A stretch of 64,000 nt of DNA from assembly GCA_026929865.2 (NCBI GenBank), contig CM049414.1, positions 24,684,501 through 24,748,500 on the forward strand. The letters run 5' to 3'. Source of the DNA: Hyperoplus lanceolatus (taxonomy: Eukaryota; Chordata; Actinopteri; Uranoscopiformes; Ammodytidae). A model generated the notes under the pieces. The model saw only the letters and a program-made list of their open reading frames with translations. It was not told the origin of the DNA and did no database searches. This document shows, piece after piece, positions 1-9,854 of the stretch (position 1 is the stretch's first letter; every line of letters begins with the position of its first letter). Both the position numbers and the translations under genes were made by a program.

Positions 1-164
1 TCTCTGCAATTTGATCTTGATGTCCCTGCATTGTTTTATGATACAATAGTTGATAGTGAGCAGTCTGCAGGTGCATCTAAAAAATTGAATATCATGGAAA
101 GTCCATTCAAAAAGTGAAACTTTCATAGATTCATTACACAAAGTGAAATATGTCAGGCTTTTTT
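1..164. other. Window edge, AT-rich, no gene
   Basis: No open frame of interest. Positions about 80-160 look like the end of a dispersed DNA-transposon-type repeat (AT-rich, with a GTGAAACTTTCATAGATTCA motif often seen in fish repeats). This is by eye only. Confidence 0.4.
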
Positions 165-1292
165 TTTGGATGACTTCAGATTAGTCCATCATTTTGATGT
201 ACATAATAAACCTCCAGATATTTCAAGATTCGAAAATACTTTATTTATTAATCCGACCATATCAATACTAAAACACAACAAATATATTTTCTTGGGGCCA
301 GGGTGCAAAGATAATATATATAAAAAAAACTGAACATGCAACTATGTGGGGTTTTGAGGTAGAGTGCACTCCTTTCAGGATGCCAGTCTGCAGGGCACAC
401 TACCATGAAAAGCAGGTATGGATTGGGAGTGGAGTAAAATGTTTCTCTCCAAATATCAAGCTGAAAACTTGGTATTGATGCTAAATGGAATTCATTTTTA
501 CACTAAATTATCTATCAATAACAATCCTACTGTTATTCATTTTGTCGCATGACAGTAGCAGAAATAAAGTATTTAAATACAATCATTAAGCAGTTATTTA
601 AAATATTAACGCTAAAAGTTACTATATGTTGTCTAGCTTTAAAAACAAACTACAGCTGCAGGTCTCACCAAAAGGTGCAATTCAGCGTGTAAGGGTAAAA
701 TGCATTTGTATCAGTCTGTCACCACATCCACTGCTTGCTTAAAGCTGCTAAACCTTGCCACACAGAGATTGAGTAACTTTTTAACAATGTCTGTGGTTGT
801 CAAGCTTTTAGTTTATATGAGGTGCAGTTAATTCAGTAACATATAAAAGCCAAAAAGCCCAACTTGTTACTCATTGTCGGATTTCTGAATACAATTGAAC
901 ATTCCCATAACACACACACACAGACTAATTTGGGGCTATTTTGGGTCAAGAGTTTGTTATGATTAAAGTGGCACTCTCGGTAGAATATACTGTAAGTCAT
1001 GAATAAGTTTATATTAAAGTAGACAGGTTAGGGCTGTCAAGTGATTAAAAAAATTTATCTAATTAATTACAGGCTCTGTGATTAATTAATCTAAATTAAT
1101 CGCATACTTTTATGACACTTTTATACCTGTTTATAAACAGCTGTATAGCCTGCTACAGTCTCTCTCTCTCTCTCGCTCTCTCTCTCCGTCTCTCGTAACT
1201 TCTGTTTCCACAGCAGACAGTGCTGCACTGCTACAGATGCTTATGCCGATTCATTCACCATCGTCGTACTCATAGGCAAAAATATTGAGAGA

Positions 1293-1335
<43 letters not shown>

Positions 1336-2205
1336 GTGTACGCGGACGACGAGACAGCTAGCAAACAAAATTGAGACACTGTCAGAACGATTGAGAGATA
1401 CTGTTTTGAACCTAGCCTACATTGTTGCACCCACTAAATCAAATAATGCACAGACACTGGCTGCGGAGAATAAAGTAAGATGTCTTCCTACCTTCATGCT
1501 TATTAAACCGTCTATAGAGCCCTCTGCGCCCTGTTTCTCTCTTTACTTTTCTCCCTTTCACCCGCGCGGGCTGTGTCTGCTTCAGGTGCAGCTCGGTGCA
1601 GCTACGCACCACTTTTGCACCGGGTCAAAGGGCATTATAGAAGTGCGATTAATCTGCGTTAATTTTTTTAATCGCGTTAATTTTTCTGTGATTAATTGAT
1701 CGAAATTAACGCGTTAATTTGACAGCCCTAAGACAGGTACAAACTGGTGTTAACAGTTAAACAACAAAGTTTTTATTTAAAATGTAACACTTTTCGCAGA
1801 CAGTTGGACTCCAGTGTGGAAAAAAGGCCAAGTGAAATGCAGTAAAATGGTATTCATAAAACACTTTCTGACTCCCACCTGAATGTAAGTCAAACATGGT
1901 ATATTATGGAACTTCATTTGACTTTTGGCCATCACAATTGAATTTATTATCAACTGTATCCAATTGTCAATCAGACTCCTGACTATACACACGTAACACA
2001 CTGTGAACATGTCAAGTATGCAGTTGCATGCTCATTATGTAGAAAACAAACATATACACATACACAACATACTTAAAAAAATAGCCAGAAAGACACTTTG
2101 ATTTTACAGACAATTGTATCACTGAAAAGATAAAATACCTTTAACTGAGACCACATTAAAAATACTCCGTAGCTCTGTAACTTTTACTTTTTGTTCATGT
2201 ACAAA
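165..2205 (+). repeat. Segmental duplication copy 1 (direct copy of 9855-11780)
   Basis: Long blocks match 9855-11780 in the same orientation: the stretch with the TTTATTTATTAATCCGACCA-like motif, the block around 340-470, the block around 600-960, and the block around 1740-1890. In the second copy this sequence begins about 740 bases after the P450 stop codon, once the inserted MITE is included. So copy 1 is probably the 3' flank of another P450 gene left of the window (inference). Differences are mostly transposon insertions: a hAT MITE here at 1029-1730, a Tc1/mariner element in the other copy. No coding region is supported. Confidence 0.8.
1029..1730. mobile_element. hAT-type MITE, 702 bp, with 8-bp target duplication
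   Basis: Ends are TAGGGCTGTCAA and TTGACAGCCCTA, perfect inverted repeats. They are flanked by the 8-bp direct repeat AGACAGGT (1021-1028 and 1731-1738). The paralogous segment has a single AGACAGGT at 11596-11603 and no insert, so the empty site is seen directly. An 8-bp duplication is the hAT hallmark. The interior holds CT and CA microsatellites and no transposase. A short stretch with a similar end lies at 3648-3696 in the first P450 intron. Confidence 0.92.
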
Positions 2206-2208
2206 CAC

Positions 2209-2209
<1 letters not shown>

Positions 2210-2257
<48 letters not shown>

Positions 2258-2288
2258 TTTGCGTGTGTGTGTGTGTGTGTGTGTGTGC
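2210..2288. repeat. (GT)n microsatellite
   Basis: Nearly pure GT dinucleotide run. It is followed at about 2289-2390 by a GTGGGGACA-type repeat that is also present, inverted, in intron 1 of the second P450 gene (about 32430-32510 and 32690-32760). Confidence 0.95.
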
Positions 2289-2396
2289 GTAGTCTTGTAT
2301 TACTATGTTGTGGGGACATGTTTCTGTTTACAGAGTGATATTGTGGGGACGTATCTTCCTTTTGGGGACAAAATGGAAGTCACTTTAGGGTAGACT

Positions 2397-2700
2397 AATG
2401 CCTCGTTTCCACCGAGTAGAGCGGGTCGGGTCGGAGCGGCTCAGAGCGGGACAGCTCACTTTTAAGAATCTCGGTGGTGTTTCCACCGCCGACCCTACCC
2501 TTACTGGTGGGGCGGGGTTTAGGCTGGACTGCGATAGCCGGCGCCAGAATGTGGGTCAAACTATCGGGCTGTGGAACAACTGTGGTCAAGCCAGCGGTCT
2601 CTCGTTTTTGCTTGGTCAAACCAGCCGCTTCTTTATTTATTCCCCCTGTGTTGTGAGCACAGAGACGGCTCGGTGCAACTTATCTTGTTGTTAACCCACC
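2397..2700. mobile_element. Dispersed GC-rich repeat, copy 1
   Basis: About 200 bases starting GCCTCGTTTCCACCGAGTAG are almost the same at 48008-48202, inside a flvcr1 intron. The element looks like one end of a cut-and-paste transposon, but no second terminal repeat is visible at either site. Open frames across it occur in both copies because the repeat itself is open, not because of a gene. Confidence 0.6.
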
Positions 2701-2739
2701 GTTCTCCTTACTAGCAGTTTGTGTAGTATGGAGCCAGGG

Positions 2740-2910
2740 GTGCTTTCGGATTACACAGTTTATTCAATCAATTCATAGTAATTCATTTAACATTCAGTAA
2801 CGATAACGGTGTTGTAACGACGGAAAAAGTAATTAGTTAGATTACGCCATTACTGAAAAAAGAACGGCGTTACCTAACGCTGTTATTTTAAACGGCGTTA
2901 TTCCCAACAG
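2740..2910. mobile_element. DNA-transposon fragment ending in AACGGCGTTATTCCCAACA
   Basis: The sequence rich in AACGGCGTTA motifs, ending with a TTCCCAACAGTG-type terminus, is typical of a common fish MITE end. Only one end is recognised here. It abuts the mariner remnant that starts at about 2911. Confidence 0.55.
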
Positions 2911-3200
2911 TGTTCTTAAGTATTCACAGCCGTTGCTCAATACTTTGTTTGTTGTGGCACCTTTGGCAGCAATTACAGCCTCAAGTCTTAGGGTTGGATG
3001 GGGAGCGTCGGTGCACAGCCATTTTCAGGTCCCCCCAGAGATGTTCAATGGGATTCAAGTCTGGGCTCTGGCTGGGCCCCTCTAGGACATTCACAGAGTT
3101 GTCCTGAAGCCTCTCCTTAGATATATTGGCTGTGTGCTTAGGGTTGTTGTCCTGTTGAAATGTGAACTTTTACTTATTTGGCCCGGTGACAATACCTCAG
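2911..3200 (-). mobile_element. Tc1/mariner transposase remnant, upstream of P450 gene 1
   Basis: On the minus strand the sequence encodes the C-terminal part of a Tc1-like transposase (SPDLNPIEHHWRDLK-type motif around 3030-3070), with gaps and stops. The same remnant, inverted, lies upstream of P450 gene 2 (33290-33614), so it predates the inverted duplication. The left boundary reads TTCTTAAG, which is the unoccupied version of the TTAA site filled by a MITE at 33619-34040. Confidence 0.85.
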
Positions 3201-3406
3201 CATTTATTTATCTGACCACCCTCTTCCTCTACAACGGAGGACTGTGTCAATCAATTATTTACCAGATTCAGTCAAAACAGGCCCTTGCCCACTCTGGGAA
3301 CTTCATACATAGGTCCTTGCTTTGCCAGTTTTGCACACAACACTTGAAGCAGCAGGGCATTAAACTCAGCTTGGATTATATTGGATAATATTTTCCTGTG
3401 TAAGTC

Positions 3407-3749
3407 ATGGGGACATTAGATCTCTTTGTGCAGTCCTTCAGTTGTGCCTCGGTGCTGGGGGCTGTGGTGGTCCTCCTGCTGCTCTACCTCATCTCCTCCT
3501 CCGGCTTCAGCTCCCAGACGCACAGGAAGGAACCCCCGGGACCCCGACCACTTCCTCTGCTCGGGAACCTGCTACAGCTGGATCTCAAGAGAGCCTACCA
3601 CAGTCTGCAAGAGGTGAGGCACTGCTTTGTAGTTTGGTTTAAACTAGGGCTGTCAAACGATTAAACATTTTAATCAGATTAATCAGATGGTGAGAGGGTG
3701 CTATGTAGTTTGGTTTAAATATATGCTCCTGATAGGTATTTTTCCTGTA

Positions 3750-3802
<53 letters not shown>

Positions 3803-6800
3803 AAGGCCTATTTCACCGGTGGGAATATGAAGGTGTATTGAATTCTGAGATTCTATGTAGTATAAATGTGCAAAAAAAAATGTAATTGGTTCATCCTAGC
3901 CTGAGAAAAGGCAGAAAGAGTGTTTCACCGGGGGTGTTTTATGGTCTCACTGTCTAACCCTACATTTCTCTTTCTGTGATGTCACAGAAAGAGAAATGTA
4001 GGGTTAGACAGTGAGACCATAAAACACTCTTTTTGCCTTTTCTCAGGCTAGGATGAACCAATTTAAAAAAAATGCACATTTATACTAGGGGAAGGTGGGG
4101 TGATTTGTGCAACTTTTTACTCAAAGTGATTTTAAAGTGAGGCCTTGACAGTTATGTCTCCAACTCAAATATGTACATATATTTCAGGATGTTGTGCATC
4201 CCTGGCAATAAAAACTTTGGATCTGGAATAAACTGTTTAAGAAATATAGCTTTCGGAAAAAAAGTTGTCTTGCGACCAGATTGTGTCACAATGACAAAGT
4301 CACCATCATCATCTTTCTGGCCATCTGAACTCTCATCAGTGGTGTCGTTAAGTGGAATTGAGATGTCACTCTCTTCTGAGCTACTGTAGACAATCACTTT
4401 CTTTTGGTGACCAGCGTATACAGCCATGCCACTGGCACAACTCTCAGAAATGTACTTTGCACTAGTTGCTCCGTGCTTGTGGAACCAACTGCCACCTGAC
4501 AAATGTGATTCCCCCTACATTTCTGCCTTTAAATCAAGGCTCAAAACCCATATGTACACCCTGGTGTTTCCTCCCCATTAACCTCTGCACTACTTACTTA
4601 CCTCTGCACTACTATCTGTGTTTATGTGGATGTATGGGCTTTACGTCTTTTATTTTGGTTATTGTTATTTTACCTTCATTGTTTACCTACTGAATGCACT
4701 ATGTACAGCACTTTGGACAGTGCAAACTGTCATAAATGTGCTTTTATAAATACATTTTACTTACTTACTTACTTATAACTCACCCAGGCCCTTGCGCACA
4801 AATCACCCCATCCCCAGAATTTTGGATAATAGGCATGATGCAGCAATTTAGGGTTGACATTGTGCTAACTATATAGACTCAAAGTGTAGCATACCAAAGC
4901 ACTAAAACATGTGTCAAATGTTTTCAAACGTGTCTATAATTGTTCAGACACAATAATCAAAAAACCTTGATCATGGAAATTTTACTTTGAAAGGCAAAAC
5001 ACAGTTTTTTGAGCTTAAATGTGCTTATATCTTATTCCTTGTGTCTCCCTTCTTTACAGGATGAGTCAAATGGATGGCTCTTCTTAAATATGTGGTCACA
5101 TTTCCAATTTCTTCCACGGTTTTCTAGAAACAAGGGGTTTTGCAACTTCCAAAACGCACAAATCACCCCACCTTCCCCTACATGGGATCTCAGAATTCAA
5201 TACACCTTCATATTCCCACCGGTAAAATAGGCCTTTAACAATATTGGTATATTAATTTACTGTTAATTAATCTTTAGTTATTGCTTTTAACGGTAAATTT
5301 ATGGTTATAAAGCATTGTCTAACTGTTAATGTTTAGTTATTAATGGTTAGTTAATAATTGGTTGGGCATTAACTATGCTTAGTTAACTAATGCTTAGTTA
5401 ATTTAACATTAGTTAATTTATTTTATATAATCTTCCTTTGGGGATGAATAAAGTATCTATCTATTTTAGTTATATGCTTAGTTACGCATTAACTTAGCAG
5501 AACAGTTAGGTAATGCTTAGTTAATGCTCAAGCATTACCTAAGAATGTATTAATGGTTAGTTAATGATATGTAAATATTGTAAAGTGTAACCCAAATATG
5601 TAACAACAGTGGTTCCTCTTCTCTTAGCTTTCTAAGAAATATGGATCAGTGTTCACAATCTATCTGGGACCCAAGAAAGTGGTGGTGTTGGCTGGATACA
5701 AGGCGGTGAAGGAGGCGCTGGTCAACCATGCCGAAGAGTTTGGAGACAGAGATCCATTTATGATCATGGACGAAACAAATCAAGGAAATGGTAAGGGAAA
5801 GAAAAATTATCCTTTCTCAAGACATTCTCTTTAACTGTTTTTACTGATTGCTGGACAGTTTTGATCTTCAGTTGTGTATTCAACATATTTTGTTGAACTA
5901 TTTCAATTCAGGGATTGTATGGTCCAATGGAGATTCATGGAAGGAGATGAGACGCTTTGCCCTGATGAACTTGAAAGACTTTGGGATGGGCAGGAAGGCG
6001 ATTGAGGACAAAATCGTTGAGGAATGTCACCACCTCATTGAACAGTTCAAGAAATCCAAAGGTTAATGTCTTATTCATAGTATTATAATCATCTACTACA
6101 TGGGCAACATTTTCGGTAACACTTTACAAAAAGGGTACATTAATTAACTGTTAGATAATGCTAAGTTAATGCTATTTATGGTTAGTTAATGCCTATTAAG
6201 CATTAAGTATGTGTTAATGCTTAGTTATTAACGGTAAGTTAATGCTTCATTAACTAATGCTTAGTTAAGCATAAACTAAGCATTACAGTTACTTAATACT
6301 TAGTTTATGTTTATTAAGCATTTACTAACTAATGTACCCTTATTATAAAGTTTTACCACATTTTCTGTGAAATAATGAATGTCCATTTCCCATTCCGTTG
6401 TTGCAGGAGAAGCTTTCGAAACGAGCCAACCATTATTTCATACAGTCTCTAATATCATCTGCACCATGGTGTTTGGCAGCAGGTTTGAATATGATGATCC
6501 AGTGTTTACGACCCTGGTAAATGAAAATCCTGCTCGGCTTTTGAACAGCCCTTCAATACAGGTATGATTTTTATATTTTTTGAAGCTTAATTTCAGTATA
6601 GTGACTTAAATATTAAATACATGAAACATAAGCTATTGCGCTTGGAATGAAAAAATAAGAAATGTTCCACTCTCTGATTACAATCCATGTTCAATGTTAT
6701 CTTTAAAACTGAAACATAACATTTTTTTCTATCAGATTTACAACATGTTCCCGCGGTTCTTCAAGTGGATTGCTAACAGGAAGACATATCACACAATGTT

Positions 6801-9115
6801 TGATGCTAATAAGAAACTGACCTGGGAGCTGTTGAGTGGTTTGAAAGAGACCCTCAATCCACAGATGTGCAGAGGTTTAGTGGACGCCTTTCTGGTCCGA
6901 AAGCAACATATGGAGGTTTGAAAAATCAAGTCACACACTACCAACTCCTCAGACCTTACAATATAATACAACGTACAGTAGACATAATAGGATTCATTCA
7001 TATCCAGTTTTTCCAAGACCGTCTTATAAAGGTCCAGGGTCACAGTAAATCCATAAAGTCCTGTAAACAATTTGTAAATTTATATTTTGATATTTTATTT
7101 TACACTAATGAATAAAAAACTAATTTTGCAATTAGACGTGTTATTTTAATAAATCATTTAACATCCCTGCAGGAATCTGGGATTACCAATAGTCACTTCC
7201 ACGATGAAAACCTTATAACGACGGTCATGAATTTGTTTTCTGCCGGGACTGAAACAACAGCCACTACAATGAGATGGGGACTTCTGTTTATGACCAAGTA
7301 TCCAAAAATACAAGGTAAGGAGTTTAAGATATCCACAACTTAAAAAACTACTAAAGAATTTAATTGTACGTAACCGGCGTTCTATCATTATAAAATCGCT
7401 ATTATAATATAATGAATAAGGTTTTACTTCCCTCAGTCTTTCCTCAGTCTTTCCCTTGGCCCAGCTGTCCTGTTAGTCCTAACAGTGAGACAGTGAGACC
7501 ATGAAACAATCTTTCTGCCTTTTCTCAGGCTAGGATGAACCGATTTCTAAAATGTTTGCACTTTTACACTACAGAGGACCTCAGAGTTCAATACACCTTC
7601 ATATTCCTAACGGTGAAGTAGGTCTTTAAAGTCCAAGCCATTCTTTGTGCAAACACAGTTTTTTCCCTTCTTTCAGACCAGGTCCAGGAGGAGATAAGTC
7701 GGGTGATAGGGAATCGCCAAGTGCTGAGTGAAGACAGAAAGAACTTGCCCTTCACCAACGCAGTCGTTCATGAGACACAGAGAGTGGCTAACATCGCCCC
7801 AACATCGCTTCCTCACAAAACCAGCCAAGATGTAACGTTCCAGGGCTACTTTATTAAGAAGGTACGCCTGAATAAAGCACTTAATATGCCATCCAGACTG
7901 ATTTCCTGCTCTAAAACTAAATATTTCATGTAGAAAGTAATCCCTGGATGTGAAATGTTTATGGAGTTTTATGCTGCTTTTCCATTACATGGTTGTAAAA
8001 TGCTCTAAGAGCAGTATTAGAATGTGTACAGAAAAGCTGCCCTAAGAGCAATCAATGAATGTTGTTGCATGTAGCTATGACAAAATGTCCTGAGACCGGA
8101 AAGTAAGCTGCTGCAAAAATGTCCTTAGACCTAACATTATCAGTTGCAATGAGAGGAACAAATTTCATCAGGCTAAGATAAGTAATGGATAAGTTATCAT
8201 AATATAGTTCAACATGAAACATGTCATTACTTTAACTGCAACAATCTCCTGGGAAGTGTTGTGATGAAAAAATTCAAATAATTGAAGTCCTGCCTCCTGC
8301 TGTCTCTGATCGATAGGCAGTGAGAACCAATGGCATGCAAAGCAGCCCTCAGAACATATTTCAATAACTAAAAGTCCACTCTGCACCTTCTCAATTTCTG
8401 TGTCATCTAAAGGGGACTACGGTGTATCCTCTCTTGACCTCCGTCTTGTATGATGAGAAAGAGTGGAAGAGCCCAGACACCTTTTATCCCGCCCACTTCC
8501 TGGACAACGATGGAAAGTTTGTGAAGCGAGATGCCTTCATGCCGTTTTCTACAGGTTGGTGAGCCTTATCATTGCTTCTTGTCATGTTGAGTCTACAGAC
8601 AGACAACCTGAAAAAGTCAAATTCGCTTTATTCTCAATTTCTGCAATATGTTCGACATACAGAGGAATCAAAATTTTGTTTCTCTCCGACCCACGGTGCA
8701 ATAAGTACAACAAAATTAAATAAGATAAGATTAAACAAGTAATACATACAATAAATGCAATTCCAAGTGCAAAAAGTAAGAGGTAAGACAAAACAAAATG
8801 CTATACAGTATATAAGATTAAAATAAAATAAGTAAATCAATTGAAATGTGCAATATGTGGAACATTATACAATATGTGCGATATGCAATAGAAGAAATTG
8901 AAAGTGTAAATTTGCCTTGTGGTGCAGGTGTCAGGGCTTGTCCTGGAGAGAGTCTGGCCAGGATGGAGCTGTTCATCTTCTTCACCACCCTCCTGCAGAA
9001 CTTCCGATTCACTTGCCCCCCTGGACTTTCAGAGGACGACCTGGATCTCACTCCACATTTGAAGCTCAGCCTCGAGCCCTTACCTTATAAACTGTGTGCT
9101 GTCTCTCGTATGTGA
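3407..9115 (+). CDS. cyp2k: Cytochrome P450 family 2, CYP2K-like, gene 1 (9 exons, 503 aa)
   Basis: A microsomal haem-thiolate monooxygenase, expected in the ER membrane and fed electrons by P450 reductase. Exons: 3407-3613, 5628-5790, 5912-6061, 6407-6561, 6736-6915, 7173-7314, 7677-7861, 8413-8554, 8928-9115. All introns are GT-AG, and the lengths 163, 150, 142 and 142 are classic for CYP2 genes. The product has an N-terminal membrane anchor ([10 protein letters not shown]), the proline hinge [12 protein letters not shown], the C-helix WKEMRR, the I-helix AGTETT, the K-helix HETQR (ExxR) and the haem loop [11 protein letters not shown] with its cysteine ligand. The C-terminal region ([19 protein letters not shown]) looks like fish CYP2K. 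No frame break was seen. Introns carry MITEs and a LINE tail. Substrate is unknown; another CYP2 subfamily is possible but less likely. Confidence 0.93.
4088..5178. mobile_element. Nested DNA transposon with GGGGAAGGTGGGGTGATTTG inverted repeats
   Basis: The termini GGGGAAGGTGGGGTGATTTG and their complement are flanked by TA on both sides (4086-4087 and 5179-5180), suggesting a Tc1/mariner/pogo-type element. On the minus strand, 4152-4465 keeps an open frame rich in D, E and S (for example [18 protein letters not shown]), which could be the end of a transposase-associated protein. It is truncated by a LINE fragment at about 4466. I cannot name the protein. Confidence 0.75.
4466..4785 (+). mobile_element. 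L2-like LINE 3' end
   Basis: It reads WNQLP-like and [14 protein letters not shown]-like peptides, the usual end of a fish LINE reverse-transcriptase ORF. A short 3' UTR with GCACTTTGGACAGTG and a terminal ACTT microsatellite tail (4760-4780) follows. 5' truncation is normal for LINEs. It sits inside the nested transposon of P450 gene 1 intron 1. Confidence 0.7.
5250..5600. repeat. TTAGTTAATGC-rich repeat in P450 gene 1 intron 1
   Basis: Diverged reiteration of TTAGTTAATGCTTAGTTAA units, like the MITE in intron 3 (6112-6356). It also contains a LINE/SINE-type tail around 5440-5465 (GGGGATGAATAAAGTATCTATC). Confidence 0.55.
6112..6356. mobile_element. MITE with GTAACACTTTACAA ends in P450 gene 1 intron 3
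   Basis: The ends GGTAACACTTTACAAAAAGG and the near-inverse TTATAAAGTTTTACC bracket TTAGTTAATGC-type units. The matching intron of P450 gene 2 carries the same element at 31376-31680, so the insertion predates the duplication. Confidence 0.7.
7380..7628. mobile_element. TTAA-family MITE in P450 gene 1 intron 6
   Basis: Closely matches 18195-18473 over AATGAATAAGGTTTTACTTC, CAGTGAGACCATGAAAC and the terminal GGTGAAGTAGGTCTTTAA. The left terminus is not clear. It is absent from the corresponding intron of P450 gene 2. Confidence 0.75.
8605..8880 (-). mobile_element. LINE 3' end in P450 gene 1 intron 8
   Basis: The complement of a fish LINE tail: CTTTATTCTCAATTTCTGCA and ATGTTCGACATACAGAGG, followed by AT-rich repeats. 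Related tails are at 28560-28975 (the same intron of P450 gene 2) and 45640-45965 (flvcr1 intron 6). The stretch 7862-8412 (intron 7) holds only low-complexity and MITE-like debris. Confidence 0.65.
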
Positions 9116-9189
9116 AGAGGACTTGGCAGGGCCTGACAAGTAGAATTGATGGGCAGATGTCTTAGCAATGCAAATTATTCTGCTTGTTA

Positions 9190-9793
9190 AGGCCAGGACA
9201 CACCAGTCCGACACGTTCCGACTACCCAAAAACTGGAGTCGCCGTTTCAGGAAGCTCCAGTCTTTCCGTCGATGTCAAAAAACACACCAAGACGACTGCT
9301 TATTTTCCGTACGCTCTGCGCTTGCGCGGGACGTAATGTCTCCACAACAGCAGGCGGCGCTAATCTGTATTGTGGCCCGAAAAAATACGAAAGCCGGAAA
9401 TGATGGGACAGCTCTCTAGAGCATAAACATAGATAGAAATACGTATTTATATTTATGGACCATAAGAGCACAATTTTTAGCAGAGAGTGTCGAGCATGGT
9501 GTCGAGCAGTCAACAAGGGTTGATGCATGTGAGTATTCGCAAAACGAAACGAAGAAACACATTAAAACGATGGCTAGCTGTTGTTAGCTGTTTGTGCTAC
9601 CCGCCTCACTTCCGTGCTTCACTGATTCGCTAGCCCTCCACCAATCAAATTGCTCCAAATGAAAGACGGTCGGCGCAAAACAAGCCCGACGACCTCTACG
9701 TCGGCCGACGTCACGGCACACACCAAACAGATTCGTGTCCCGACCCCCTACCGACACTACGACGGCGATTATCTGGCCGGTGTGTCCTGGCCT
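9190..9793. mobile_element. PIF/Harbinger-type MITE, 604 bp, TTA target duplication
   Basis: Ends AGGCCAGGACACACCAG and CCGGTGTGTCCTGGCCT, flanked by TTA (9187-9189 and 9794-9796). A TWA 3-bp duplication is typical of PIF/Harbinger. The corresponding 3' flank of P450 gene 2 (around 28275-28285) lacks it, so it inserted after the P450 duplication or was lost there. The interior is GC-richer than the surroundings and has no transposase. Confidence 0.88.
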
Positions 9794-9854
9794 TTATGCC
9801 AGCAGAGCACGAAAAAAATCTGGAAACTTTATTTTTTATTTTTAAATTACTTTT

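Larger units (their letters stand above)
3804..5234. mobile_element. TTAA-target fold-back MITE in P450 gene 1 intron 1, with nested insert
   Basis: It starts AGGCCTATTTCACCGGT and ends with the inverted form, flanked by TTAA at 3800-3803 and 5235-5238. Its two halves are inverted copies of each other (AGAAAGAGAAATGTAGGGTT around 3990-4010 and its complement around 3950). The same family is at 7380-7628, 18195-18473 and 33619-34040. The TTAA target suggests piggyBac- or Kolobok-type mobilisation (inference). A second transposon (4088-5178) is inserted in it. Confidence 0.88.

Noticed and set aside
1391-1699. 102-codon frame inside the hAT MITE
   Set aside because: Lies wholly in the MITE, has no transposase motif, and is absent from the paralogous segment.
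2398-2694. Open frame over the GC-rich repeat, also seen at 48009-48287
   Set aside because: Conserved only because the repeat is duplicated; the second copy runs into a GT microsatellite.
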